The translations under genes were made by a program, and so were the position numbers. Shown here piece by piece: positions 8,831 through 19,658 of a stretch of DNA of 64,000 bases. The notes under the pieces are model-generated. The model searched no databases. It was not told the DNA's origin and was given only the letters and a program-made list of their open reading frames with translations. Location: NCBI GenBank assembly GCA_022828135.1, contig JAJEJB010000004.1, positions 1-64,000 on the forward strand, read 5' to 3'. The first letter of the stretch is position 1; every line of letters starts with the position of its first letter. The stretch comes from Acidimicrobiia bacterium. GTDB lineage: Bacteria > Actinomycetota > Acidimicrobiia > Acidimicrobiales > Aldehydirespiratoraceae.

Positions 8831-10609
8831 CACGGAGCCCTCTTCTCCGGAACCCTGGCCTTCGGACTCGAGGCCTTCCTCTCCCTCCGCGCCCTCAGCC
8901 GGCTCCTCAGGCTCTGGCGGCGGCATGGGGCCCAGCGAGACCCTCACTTGCACCGTGGTGCCGATCGGCAGCGAGTTGCCGCTGGCAGGACGGAAGGCGA
9001 TCACGGTGCCTTCGGGCACCTCGGCGGAGAACTCCTGCACGAGCCGCGGCACCAGCTGGATCGCATCCAGCGCGTCGGCGGCCGCATCCAGCTCCCGGCT
9101 CTCGGGCACCCGGGGGACGGTCCGATCGGCCGGGCCCTCCGAGACCAGCAGCACGACGTCGCTGCCGACCTCCAGTTCGTAGATGTCGCCGGCCACGTCG
9201 AGACCGATCACGTTCCCGGCCGGGACAACGTCGTCGTTGGCGAGTGTCTCACCGGCGAAGTCGAGGCCCGCCGCCTCCAGTTCGTCGGCGGCATCGTCCA
9301 CTGTCATGCCGTAGACGATGTCCAGGTCGGCGACCAGGATCAGCGGCTCGCCCAGCGAAACGAACACGTCCAGCGTCTCGCCCTCGCCCAGAGGGGCGCC
9401 AGCGGCGGGCTCGGTGCGGAGGATCTCGCCGCGCTCGATGTTCGATGCTCGCACCAGTACCTCATTGACCTGCCAACCCGACTCGGCCGCAGCCGACGCG
9501 GCCGCGGCCCGCGGGTGACCTTGGAGGTCGGGAACGGTGGGGTCGGATCCGACTGAGAGCCAGGCCCAGATTCCGCCGGCCGCGCCGCCCAGCACGAGGA
9601 GGGCGGCCAGCGCCAGCCCAGGCCAGCGGCGTCGGGGGATGTCGTCGTGGGGGATCGCCAGACGCTCCGACACGGTCGGCCCGATCTGCTCGAAGGCTTC
9701 GCTGCTGCCATGGGTTGGACCCGCATCGGCGGGCGGCGCCTTCGAGATGGCCAGCGGAAGCGAGTCGGGCCGCGGCAGCAGGGGTGCGACCCGCAGCAGT
9801 TCGGATGCCAGTTCGGCGGCCGTCAACCTTCCGATGGGATCGGCCGCAATGGCGCGCTCCAGCACTGCTTGAAGCGGGCCGAGGGCGGTGATGGGAATGG
9901 GGTCCGGGCCGCCGACATCGACGGTCAGGTCCCTGGAGCCGGTGACCGCCTCACAAAGGACCAGAGCCAGATCGTGTACGTCCTGCGCCTGTTCAATCCG
10001 CGAATTGCTCGCCGGTGCGCCACCCTGGTCGTCTGCGGCTGCGGCAGCCCGGGCCGTGACCGGATCCGCGGTCTCGGTTGTGCCCGAATCAACGGTCTCG
10101 GCCGCCTGTCGGGCAGCCTCCTCGAGGGCCGCGGCCAAGCCGAGGTCCGAGATGTAGGGCCGTGCACCGGAGTCGAACAGGATGGCGGAGGGCGACAAGC
10201 CGAGGTGTGCCCGGCCGCCCTTGTGGATGTTCACGAGGGCTCGGGCGGCCTCCAGCCCGACCATGAGCGCCTGCGACGGCGTGAGCCGGTAGCCCTCGCG
10301 CAGGAGCGCTGCCAGGCTGCCGCCGGTGAGATACTCCGTCACCGCGTATGGCTGCGGATCGACACCCCAGTCGTACACGGGCAGCACCCGCGGGTGGCTG
10401 AGCGCTGAGGTGGCCCGCATCTGATCCGCGAAGCTCTCCGTGAAGCCGGCGTCGTCTGCGGCGTCGGCTCGCAGGATCTTCAGCGCCACTCTCCGGCGCA
10501 ACGTGAGATCCTCGGCCACGTAGACGCGAGCGTTCGACCCCTCTCCGACGAACTCCAGCAGCCGGTAGCGGCCGCCGAATGCCCGCCTCGCCTCTTGGTC
10601 GGAGATCAT
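8825..10609 (-). CDS. PASTA-domain protein with degenerate Ser/Thr kinase domain
   Basis: A 594-residue PknB-like protein: kinase fold at about 14-275, a transmembrane segment at about 331-353, then three extracellular PASTA-like repeats and an acidic tail. The Gly loop and VALK lysine (K44) remain, and DFG is DLG. The catalytic loop HRDLKPxN is replaced by HLGLSPSA (from residue 135), losing the catalytic Asp, Lys and Asn. The C-helix Glu appears to be Gln and no APE motif follows. It is therefore probably a pseudokinase sensing peptidoglycan or lipid II through PASTA. The ATG at 10609 is chosen because TACCGT lies seven bases before it; the frame also opens at TTG 10630. Confidence 0.85.
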   Translation of the reverse strand: MISDQEARRAFGGRYRLLEFVGEGSNARVYVAEDLTLRRRVALKILRADAADDAGFTESFADQMRATSALSHPRVLPVYDWGVDPQPYAVTEYLTGGSLAALLREGYRLTPSQALMVGLEAARALVNIHKGGRAHLGLSPSAILFDSGARPYISDLGLAAALEEAARQAAETVDSGTTETADPVTARAAAAADDQGGAPASNSRIEQAQDVHDLALVLCEAVTGSRDLTVDVGGPDPIPITALGPLQAVLERAIAADPIGRLTAAELASELLRVAPLLPRPDSLPLAISKAPPADAGPTHGSSEAFEQIGPTVSERLAIPHDDIPRRRWPGLALAALLVLGGAAGGIWAWLSVGSDPTVPDLQGHPRAAAASAAAESGWQVNEVLVRASNIERGEILRTEPAAGAPLGEGETLDVFVSLGEPLILVADLDIVYGMTVDDAADELEAAGLDFAGETLANDDVVPAGNVIGLDVAGDIYELEVGSDVVLLVSEGPADRTVPRVPESRELDAAADALDAIQLVPRLVQEFSAEVPEGTVIAFRPASGNSLPIGTTVQVRVSLGPMPPPEPEEPAEGAEGEEGLESEGQGSGEEGSVG

Positions 10610-10688
10610 CGCCGTCACGGTACCGCCCAAGGCGCCACCGGCCGGTGCTCACCCGGTGGCACTCCGGCCCGGTACCGTGCGATCTGCG

Positions 10689-11162
10689 ATGACTACTAAC
10701 GGACGCGGCCCCGATCAGGCTCCACCGCCGCGCAGCTCACTGCGGATCCGGGTGAGCATCGCCGCGCTGATTCTGTTCGGGATCTTGGGATTCGTCGTGG
10801 CTGCCCTGGTCGGCTCAGGCGACGACGCTGACGAAGCGGTCACTGCGAGCCCCGGGGTGGACCGCGTGATCCCGAACCCCGGAGACGAGGTCCTCCAGCA
10901 GCAGCGGGTGGCTGTGGTCCTCGACGCCCGATACCGGCTGTCCTCGCTGGTCGTGTACCCCAGCGAGCAGGTCGGCAACGGCGTCGACGTTACGGCCGAG
11001 GTGAACCACATCGAAGGCCTCAACCGGTTCGAGTTCGACCCGGGTGAAGGCCGGCTGATCGAGGCGCTGTCACCCGACACCAACTGCGCAGTGGCAACCT
11101 TCGTGCTGATAGCCCGACCCGAGGAGGCCGACACCGTCCGCTGGTGCTTCGAGGTGTCCTGA
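10689..11162 (+). CDS. Membrane-anchored protein of unknown function
   Basis: A 157-residue protein with a short cytoplasmic N-terminus rich in proline and arginine, one hydrophobic segment (ISIAALILFGILGFVVAAL-like, about residues 22-42) and an extracytoplasmic domain of about 110 residues. The domain contains LDARYRLSSLVVYPSEQ and two cysteines (near DTNC and WCFEV) that could form a disulfide. I do not recognise the family. GTG at 10656 is an alternative start. It is divergent from the PASTA gene and convergent with the methyltransferase; a link to the cell envelope is only suggested by the neighbour. Confidence 0.7.
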   Translation: MTTNGRGPDQAPPPRSSLRIRVSIAALILFGILGFVVAALVGSGDDADEAVTASPGVDRVIPNPGDEVLQQQRVAVVLDARYRLSSLVVYPSEQVGNGVDVTAEVNHIEGLNRFEFDPGEGRLIEALSPDTNCAVATFVLIARPEEADTVRWCFEVS

Positions 11163-11189
11163 CAGCCGGCGTGGGCCGGCGTCGACTGC

Positions 11190-12701
11190 TCAGGCTTCGC
11201 CGTTGGCGAGAGCTCGGAGGCGATCCAAGTCCTGGAGGTTCTCCATCTCGATGACGGCATGGACCGGCTTGCCGGGTCCGGTCACTGCCTGAAGGGCGCG
11301 ATGCCCGGCGCTGTTGGGGGCGGGCCGGTCGGTGGTGAGCAGCACGAGGGGCTGGCGGTGGCCGGCCGCATCCAGCACGGCCGCCTTGCCGAGCGCCTTC
11401 CACAAGGTGTCGGTGCGGCGAAGCCCGGGACGCCGGGTGACGCTGAAGGCGCCCGACACGTCGAACAGCCATCTCCGACCGGTCTGGTCGAGCGCCGAGA
11501 AGTTGACCTCGACTCCGCAGGAGAACGAAGCCTTCTCACGGATCTGGCTGAACCCGCACTCGGACAGCACTTGCCGCGCCTTCTCCTGGGCCTTGCGGCC
11601 CTCCAGCACGGCCCGAGCCTGGAAGTCGTCGTCAAGCCGGTGATCGGCGCCATTGCTCGATGCTTGTGACCCGCTGACTCCTGGTTGGTCACCGCCGTCC
11701 GGAGAATCGAACAGGCGCGCCTGGCTGTTGCCATCCGCCTCCCATCGGGGAGTGCCTGTTCCGCTCAGGAGCCGCTCCCGTTCCCGGGCGATGCGCTGCT
11801 GCGCCACTTCCAGATAGCCGCCATCGGTGTCGAAGCCCACGTAGTGGCGACCGGTGCGCACCGCCGCCACCGCGGTGGTTCCCGCGCCCATGAACGGGTC
11901 GAGCACGAGGTCGCCCCGGTAGGTGTACAGGTCGATCAGGCGCTCGGGCAGCTCAACCGGGAAGGGGGCGGGGTGCCCCACACGGGTGGCCGACTCCGCT
12001 GGTATTTCCCATACGTCGGTGGTGGCGTCCATGAACTCGTCGGCATTGGCAGTGCCCAGCGACGGCAGTCCACGGGTCGACCTCTCCGCAGCCGACAGCG
12101 CGCGGTCGAAACGTCCCTTGGACGCGATCACGACACGCTCGGTCAGGTCCCGCAGGACCGGATTGGCCGGACGTTGGAAGCTCCCCCAGGCGCAGTTGCC
12201 GCCGGCGCCCTCGGCCTTGCGCCAGATGACTTCTCCCCGCAGCAATAGCCCATGGTCATCCTGCAGGATCCCGATCACGTCGGACGAGAGTGAGCGATAC
12301 GGCTTCCGGCCCAGATTGGCCACGTTGACGGCGATGCGCCCTCCCGGCTCCAGCTTGCGCTTGCACTCGGCGAAGACGTCACAGAGCATTTGCAGGTAGT
12401 CCTTGTAACTGGCGGGGACATGTCCCTCCCCCACCGCCTCCTCGTATTCCTTGCCGGCGAAGTACGGCGGCGACGTGACCACCAGGGCCACAGAGTTGTC
12501 GGCCACATCTCCATGGGCGTCCATGTCGCGCGCATCGCCGACCCACAGCTGATTGCGGCTCGCGTGAGCGGAAATCTCCGAGTCCCGGCTGATCTCTGGA
12601 GCAGAGAAGCGCTCGTAGAAGGCCGAGGCGTCGTGGCCCTCCCGCCGGCTCACGCCGAAGCTGGACGTGGCTGTGCCGCCCCTTCGTGCCGGAGTGCTCA
12701 T
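11190..12701 (-). CDS. DNA methyltransferase with extra C-terminal domain
   Basis: A 503-residue site-specific DNA methyltransferase of the amino (N4-cytosine/N6-adenine) class. The catalytic TSPPYF is at 76-81 and precedes the SAM motif DPFMGAGTT at 268-276, the order of the beta class. After about residue 355 comes an extra domain containing VEVNFSALDQTGRRWLFDVSG and DTLWKALGKAAVLDAAG. Spaced acidic residues and lysines recall a PD-(D/E)XK-type nuclease, but I cannot assign the catalytic set. No separate restriction gene is adjacent: the neighbours are ligA and an unknown exported protein. It could be an orphan methyltransferase or a one-protein restriction-modification enzyme. TAGGTT lies eight bases before the ATG. 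Confidence 0.88.
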   Translation of the reverse strand: MSTPARRGGTATSSFGVSRREGHDASAFYERFSAPEISRDSEISAHASRNQLWVGDARDMDAHGDVADNSVALVVTSPPYFAGKEYEEAVGEGHVPASYKDYLQMLCDVFAECKRKLEPGGRIAVNVANLGRKPYRSLSSDVIGILQDDHGLLLRGEVIWRKAEGAGGNCAWGSFQRPANPVLRDLTERVVIASKGRFDRALSAAERSTRGLPSLGTANADEFMDATTDVWEIPAESATRVGHPAPFPVELPERLIDLYTYRGDLVLDPFMGAGTTAVAAVRTGRHYVGFDTDGGYLEVAQQRIARERERLLSGTGTPRWEADGNSQARLFDSPDGGDQPGVSGSQASSNGADHRLDDDFQARAVLEGRKAQEKARQVLSECGFSQIREKASFSCGVEVNFSALDQTGRRWLFDVSGAFSVTRRPGLRRTDTLWKALGKAAVLDAAGHRQPLVLLTTDRPAPNSAGHRALQAVTGPGKPVHAVIEMENLQDLDRLRALANGEA

Positions 12702-12758
12702 CGGTGATGAACCTACATCGCCCCTGTGTCACGGTGGCGGACGCGCCGAGCCCAGCGG

Positions 12759-14882
<2,124 letters not shown>

Positions 14883-14935
14883 CTACATCTGCGGTGTGAT
14901 CGTCTAGTGCCGCGCTATCGCTGCGCGGTGACACA

Positions 14936-15856
14936 ATGGCGGCCGTGCCAGGCGACGTGCGCTCCTCGGAGAGAAACCGGGCCCGGACTGCGCTGATGGT
15001 GCGCGCCGGGGTCGTCGGGGCCTGGCTTGCGGTCGGAGTGCTGGCGTTCTTCGGGAATCTGATTCACACCGCGCTGCGACCCGACGAAGACGCCGCCCAC
15101 ACAACCGTGATCGTGGCCATGTGGCTGGGCTACGCCCTGGTGCTCGCCGCGCTCCTGCTGCCGGGACCCCGGGCGCTGACCGTGGCTCGCATCGGCGTGC
15201 CCGCCAGCACCCTGGAGTTGGCATTGGCAGCAGCCGAGACTTCCGATCCCGCCGCCGTAGCTGGCAATCTGGCCTGTGTGGTCGGCACCCTCATCGTGTT
15301 TCACCCCTTCTACGCCGAGGCCCAGGTGGATGCAGCCAGCTACGGCGACGAGCGCCGATTCCTGCTACGACCCCCCGGACCGATCATCGTTGCGCTCGTC
15401 GTGCCAATGGGCGCGATCACGGTGGCCGGCGTAGCCGTTGGGCCCTTGCTGCTGGCCGATCGGGGCTGGCCGGCAGGGATCGTGGCTGCCGCGATCGGGC
15501 TGCCGGTCGCCGCCTTCTCGGCCCACGCCCTGTACCGGCTGGCCCGTCGCTGGCTGGTATTCGTCCCCAACGGGCTGGTGGTGCACGACCATCTGGCTGT
15601 GGCCGAGCCGCTGCCCGTGGGCCGCCGGGGCATTGACTCGATCGGCCCGGCCCGAGCCGACACCGACGCCACGGACCTGTCCGCCCAAGCCTTCGGCATG
15701 GCCCTCGAACTGCGTCTCACCGAGCCGGTGAAGGCGAGCGTGATGACCGGCCGCAACCGCAGCGAGGAACGCTCGCTCACCGCCATGTTGGTGTCGCCCA
15801 GCCGCCCCGCAGCGGTGCTGGCCACCGCCGAGCGCCGCGGCCTAAAGATTGCCTGA
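14936..15856 (+). CDS. Polytopic membrane protein of unknown function
   Basis: A 306-residue protein with about six hydrophobic segments between residues 25 and 205, a short cytosolic start, and a C-terminal soluble region of about 100 residues that begins after RRWLVFVPNGLVVHDHLAV. The C-terminal part has a PH-like feel (conserved-looking VFVPNGLVVHD) but I cannot confirm it. No enzymatic motif is visible. It is divergent from ligA with a 62-base gap and appears to be a single-gene unit. Confidence 0.7.
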   Translation: MAAVPGDVRSSERNRARTALMVRAGVVGAWLAVGVLAFFGNLIHTALRPDEDAAHTTVIVAMWLGYALVLAALLLPGPRALTVARIGVPASTLELALAAAETSDPAAVAGNLACVVGTLIVFHPFYAEAQVDAASYGDERRFLLRPPGPIIVALVVPMGAITVAGVAVGPLLLADRGWPAGIVAAAIGLPVAAFSAHALYRLARRWLVFVPNGLVVHDHLAVAEPLPVGRRGIDSIGPARADTDATDLSAQAFGMALELRLTEPVKASVMTGRNRSEERSLTAMLVSPSRPAAVLATAERRGLKIA

Positions 15857-15910
15857 CGGCGAGCAGCCGGCGATATCGAGCAGTGAAGCCGATCGGTTGC
15901 ATCTCTTCAC

Positions 15911-15950
15911 GATATCAGTTAGCATGAAATATATGTTGATATCATCTAAC
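15911..15950 (+). repeat. AT-rich direct repeats upstream of the aspartic protease gene
   Basis: Two similar 12-mers, GATATCAGTTAG (15911-15922) and GATATCATCTAA (15938-15949), lie 27 bases apart and share nine positions. GTTAG and CTAAC also form an inverted pair. The stretch is strikingly AT-rich for this genome. It is a plausible regulator-binding and promoter region for the downstream gene. Confidence 0.4.
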
Positions 15951-15998
15951 GAGCTGCGAGAAGGGGCGGAGAGAGGTCCGGAGCATGGGAACGTTTGA
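15924..15998 (+). CDS. Possible 24-residue peptide overlapping the protease start
   Basis: A short frame beginning MKYMLISSNELRE lies in the AT-rich leader and ends with TGA 11 bases inside the next gene. It could be a leader peptide, a translational-coupling device or the remnant of an antitoxin-like gene, since antitoxins often begin with a similar hydrophobic strand and NELRE. Nothing beyond position supports it. Confidence 0.2.
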   Translation: MKYMLISSNELREGAERGPEHGNV

Positions 15999-16341
15999 CT
16001 GCCAAGTCTGGTTCGAGAGCGCCGACGGCCGGCTCACACTGGAACTCGAGGCGATGGTGGACACCGGCGCGACCTACACGATGATCCCAGCGCGACTGCT
16101 GCACGAACTTGGCGTGAAGCCAATCCGCCAGGTGGGCGTGGTACTAGCCGACGGGCGGCGCGCCCGCTACGACATCGGCGAGGCAAGAGCCACCATAGAC
16201 GGCGAGAGTGTCAACACTCTGGTGGTGTTCGGCGAAGACAGCGCTCGGCCGCTGCTGGGCGCCTACACACTCGAGGGCCTGGGTATGGCAGCCGACCCGG
16301 TGCACGGCAAGCTCGTCCCCATGCCGAATGCCTGGGCATAA
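15985..16341 (+). CDS. Retropepsin-like aspartic protease-fold protein
   Basis: A 118-residue clan AA aspartic protease-like protein. The motif MVDTGATYTMIPARLLHELG supplies the catalytic Asp-Thr-Gly, and the second half has LLGAYTLEGLGM, matching the hydrophobic-hydrophobic-Gly strand of retropepsins. Such single-domain proteins would work as homodimers. Substrates are unknown. Small bacterial members often sit beside antitoxin-like genes; here only the short frame at 15924 precedes it. GAGAGAGG lies upstream of the ATG as a possible ribosome binding site. Confidence 0.75.
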   Translation: MGTFDCQVWFESADGRLTLELEAMVDTGATYTMIPARLLHELGVKPIRQVGVVLADGRRARYDIGEARATIDGESVNTLVVFGEDSARPLLGAYTLEGLGMAADPVHGKLVPMPNAWA

Positions 16342-16379
16342 GAGCTGGAGTCGGCCGCCACTTCGGGCGATCGCAATCG

Positions 16380-17474
16380 TTAGGACGACATACTGACCCG
16401 ATGAGCCGCTGGGGGCCGGGTGGCGGTGCCTCCGCCGACCACGATGTCGCCCCGATAGGCGACGACGCTCTGGCCCGGGGCCACCCTCCGGCGGGGCTCA
16501 GCCCAGCGGACGGCCACACCGGCCGGATCGACCGTGGCGGCCTCCACCGCACCGTGGGCTGATGTCTGCACCAGCACCGGGCCGTCAACGGGGCCATCCA
16601 TCCAGTGCCAGTCCTCCAGCGGCGTGATCTCGCTGTCGAGCTCCGCCCGGCTTCCCACCGTCACCGTCGACGACTCGGCGTCCACATCAAGCACGTAGCG
16701 GGGCGATCCGCCGCCGATCGCTCCCAGGCCCCGCCGCTGGCCAACCGTCACCAGTTCCAATGCCTCGACCGTTCCGAGCTCGGAGCCAGAACTGTCCACC
16801 AGCCGCCCCGGACGCATCGGGATGCGCTGGCCGAGGAACTTCCGGCGGCCCGCCGAAGCCGTGATGAAGCACACGTCCTGGCTGTCGGGTTTGCGGGCCG
16901 TGACCAGACCACGAGCCTCCGCCTCCCGCCGGACTTCCGCCTTGGTCGTCTCCCCCACCGGCAGCAGCAGCCGGGCCAGCACCGCGGCGTCGAGCATGTG
17001 CAGGACGTACGACTGGTCCTTTGCCGCGTCGACGCCCCGGGCCAGCCGGGGCCCGCCGGGCCCATTGACGATGCGGGCGTGGTGGCCGGTCGCCACCAGG
17101 TCGAAGCCGAGCGCGTCGGCCCGGCGCAGGAGCCGGCTGAACTTGATGTGCCGGTTGCACTCCACGCAGGGGTTGGGCGTGCGGCCCATTGCGTGATCGA
17201 CCACGTAGGGGGACACCACATAGCGCTCGAAGTCGTCCCCGAAGTTGAACACATGGTGCTCTATGCCGAGCTGGTCGGCCACCCAGCGGGCGTCGTCGAC
17301 GTCGGACACCGAGCAGCAGCCGGTGTCGCTGGGCCCGCCCCACAGCTTCATTGTGACGCCGGCGACGTCGTAGCCGGTCTCTAGCAGCCGCGCCGCGGCC
17401 ACTGAGGAATCCACACCGCCCGACATGGCCACCAGGACTCTCGCCCCGCCGGCGCCGTTCGTCGACCCAGCCAT
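16380..17474 (-). CDS. mnmA: tRNA-specific 2-thiouridylase
   Basis: MnmA (364 residues) puts sulfur on U34 of tRNA Lys, Glu and Gln. The PP-loop motif VLVAMSGGVDSSVAAA is near the N-terminus; NPCVECNRHIKF and the later DSQDVCF hold the two catalytic cysteines. The C-terminal OB-type domain is present. It starts two bases after the cysteine desulfurase gene ends, so the sulfur donor and the thiolase are made together. No tusABCDE relay genes are visible here, so direct persulfide transfer is likely. Confidence 0.96.
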   Translation of the reverse strand: MAGSTNGAGGARVLVAMSGGVDSSVAAARLLETGYDVAGVTMKLWGGPSDTGCCSVSDVDDARWVADQLGIEHHVFNFGDDFERYVVSPYVVDHAMGRTPNPCVECNRHIKFSRLLRRADALGFDLVATGHHARIVNGPGGPRLARGVDAAKDQSYVLHMLDAAVLARLLLPVGETTKAEVRREAEARGLVTARKPDSQDVCFITASAGRRKFLGQRIPMRPGRLVDSSGSELGTVEALELVTVGQRRGLGAIGGGSPRYVLDVDAESSTVTVGSRAELDSEITPLEDWHWMDGPVDGPVLVQTSAHGAVEAATVDPAGVAVRWAEPRRRVAPGQSVVAYRGDIVVGGGTATRPPAAHRVSMSS

Positions 17475-17475
17475 C

Positions 17476-18660
17476 TCAGCCTCCGCCGAAGCGGTCGAGG
17501 CGCCTGACCGACTCTGCGATCACGTCGACAGCCCGCTCCACGTCGGAGTCAACGGTCGTATGGCCGAGCGACAACCGCAACGACCCCAGCGCCACGTCCC
17601 TGGACACCCCCATGGCCGCCAGCACATGGGACGGATCCTGCGCGCCGCTGGAGCACGAGGAGGCAGCCGAGGCCCGCACACCGGCTGTGTCGACTAGGAA
17701 CAGCAGCGCCTCGCTCTGCACGCCGGCGATGCATACGTTGGCGATCCCGGCCGCGATGTGGCCGCGATCGCCGTTGGTGCGGGCCGCCGAGACCTGAACG
17801 CGGTCGCCGAGTCGGTCGATCAGGCCGTCGATCAGGGCGTCGCGCAGGACGCAGAGCCGCTCGACGCTGCCTTCGCGCTGCTCGACGGTCTCAGTCAGCG
17901 CTGCCGCGAACGACACCGCTCCGGCCACGTCGGGAGTCCCGGCCCGCCGGCCCCGCTCCTGGCCGCCCCCGACGATCAGCGGATCGAGTTCCACACCGTC
18001 GCGCACCACCAGTACGCCGGTGCCCACCGGCGAGCCCACCTTGTGACCGGTGACCGAGATCAGGTCGTAGCCCGCGGTCTCCGCGGCCACGTCGATCCAG
18101 TTGGGGGCCTGCACCGCGTCTGTGTGCAGCCACGCCCCGGGAGCGAGGTCTCTCACGATGTCGGCCACTTCCCGCAGCGGCGCGATCGAACCGGTCTCGT
18201 TGTTGACCGCGATGGCAGACACCACCGCCACTTCGTCGTCGCGGCGTCGAAGCACGTCGGCCAGGGCGCCCAGGTCGACGATTCCCCGCTCGTCCACACC
18301 CACGAACACGCCGCCGGAGCGCTCCACCGGGTCGTGCACCGCGTGATGCTCGGCCTCGGTGGTCACCGCCACCGCCTCCGGGCCCCGGGCGCCGAGAGCG
18401 CCCCGCACGGCCATGTTGTCGGCCTCGCTGCCTCCGGAGGTGAACACGATCTCGCCCGGATGAGCACCAAGAGCGCTGGCTACCTGCTCCCGGGCCCGGT
18501 CCAGCGCCCGACGAGCCTCCCGGGCCGCCTGGTGGGATCCGGTGGGGTTGGCGTGGTGCCGTTCCGCGGCGGCCAGCCACGCGTCGCGGGCCGAGGGTCT
18601 CAGCGGCGTGGACGCGGCGTGGTCGAGGTAGATCTCGCACGGCTCGGACGGACCGGACAC
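17476..18660 (-). CDS. iscS: Cysteine desulfurase (NifS/IscS family)
   Basis: A 394-residue PLP-dependent enzyme that removes sulfur from cysteine to form a protein persulfide. IYLDHAASTPLRPSA starts the family fold, VTGHKVGSPVGTGVL holds the PLP lysine, and ASSCSSGAQDPSHVL carries the catalytic cysteine. It begins with GTG; TAGGAT (18667-18672) lies six bases upstream. Immediate linkage to mnmA indicates a role in tRNA thiolation, though it may also serve Fe-S assembly. Confidence 0.94.
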   Translation of the reverse strand: MSGPSEPCEIYLDHAASTPLRPSARDAWLAAAERHHANPTGSHQAAREARRALDRAREQVASALGAHPGEIVFTSGGSEADNMAVRGALGARGPEAVAVTTEAEHHAVHDPVERSGGVFVGVDERGIVDLGALADVLRRRDDEVAVVSAIAVNNETGSIAPLREVADIVRDLAPGAWLHTDAVQAPNWIDVAAETAGYDLISVTGHKVGSPVGTGVLVVRDGVELDPLIVGGGQERGRRAGTPDVAGAVSFAAALTETVEQREGSVERLCVLRDALIDGLIDRLGDRVQVSAARTNGDRGHIAAGIANVCIAGVQSEALLFLVDTAGVRASAASSCSSGAQDPSHVLAAMGVSRDVALGSLRLSLGHTTVDSDVERAVDVIAESVRRLDRFGGG

Positions 18661-18705
18661 CCTGTCATCCTACGTAGGGGCCACCCCCGTCGATAGCACC
18701 GGTAC

Positions 18706-19608
18706 TCAACTCGCGGCGGCGATCAGCGAACCCGCCACCAGCAGCGCCGAGAGCATGCCCCCCAAGGACACTGTTGCCCAGGCCGGAGCGTTGCGGCGCT
18801 CCAGGAAGAGCATCAACGCCCCCATGACAGCGCCTGCGATCAGCCCGCCGAAGTGCCCGCCGATCGATATGCGCGGGATCAGCAGCGTGAACACGATGTT
18901 GAGCATCAGCAACGGCGCCAGCGGCGAGCGCCAGATGCTGCCGCCGATGGCCCGGTGTACCAGCACGGTGGCGCCCATCAAGCCGAACACGGCCCCCGAG
19001 GCCCCCACCGTCGGCGAGTTCGGCGCCGACAACAACAGCGCGCCGAACGCCCCGCCGAGCATCGACACGATGAACAGCGACAGGAACCGAGCCCGCCCGA
19101 AGCCGGCCTCGAGCATCTGCCCAAGGATCCAGAGGATGTACATGTTGAAGGCCAGATGGAAGATCCCGTCGTGCAGGAACGCCGACGTGACGAGCCGGTA
19201 GTACTCGCCCGCATCTACGCCGATCCATTCGATGCCGCCGCCACTCAGCGTGACCGCCCTGGCCAGGAGACTCCCGTCTTCGAGCACGCCCCCGTCGATC
19301 CCGGTGATGCCGCGGGCCGATCCGCTGGCGGCCACCGAGTACAGGAAGCCCAGCCCGTTCAACGCCAGGAGGATCTGGGTGACTATTGGGCGTGAGACGC
19401 TTCTCACCATCGCCGTTCGAGCGGTCATCGGTCGGGCGCCGCTCTGGACCGTGCACTCCGGGCAGTGAAAGCCGACCGACGCCTGGTGCATGCAGTCCGG
19501 GCAGATGGGGCGCTCGCACCGCTGGCAGCTGACCCCGCCGCGGCGGTCGGGGTGCCGATAGCAGCGGCGCTCAGGGGGCCGGGGCACCACCTCCGGCGTG
19601 TCGCTCAC
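18706..19608 (-). CDS. Rhomboid family serine protease with N-terminal zinc finger
   Basis: A 300-residue rhomboid. The first 50 residues hold a B-box-like zinc module (CYRHPDRRGGVSCQRCERPICPDCM, in pieces), followed by about six or seven membrane segments. The catalytic serine is in GASGAVFGLMGA and the histidine in GGHFGGLIAGAVMGAL, so the Ser-His dyad is intact. Rhomboids cleave transmembrane helices within the membrane. The start is GTG. It follows the same direction as iscS-mnmA but with a 45-base gap. Confidence 0.92.
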   Translation of the reverse strand: MSDTPEVVPRPPERRCYRHPDRRGGVSCQRCERPICPDCMHQASVGFHCPECTVQSGARPMTARTAMVRSVSRPIVTQILLALNGLGFLYSVAASGSARGITGIDGGVLEDGSLLARAVTLSGGGIEWIGVDAGEYYRLVTSAFLHDGIFHLAFNMYILWILGQMLEAGFGRARFLSLFIVSMLGGAFGALLLSAPNSPTVGASGAVFGLMGATVLVHRAIGGSIWRSPLAPLLMLNIVFTLLIPRISIGGHFGGLIAGAVMGALMLFLERRNAPAWATVSLGGMLSALLVAGSLIAAAS

Positions 19609-19658
19609 GGCCCGGCACCGTAGCGGCGCAGACCGGCGGGCCCACTAGCGTCGCACCG

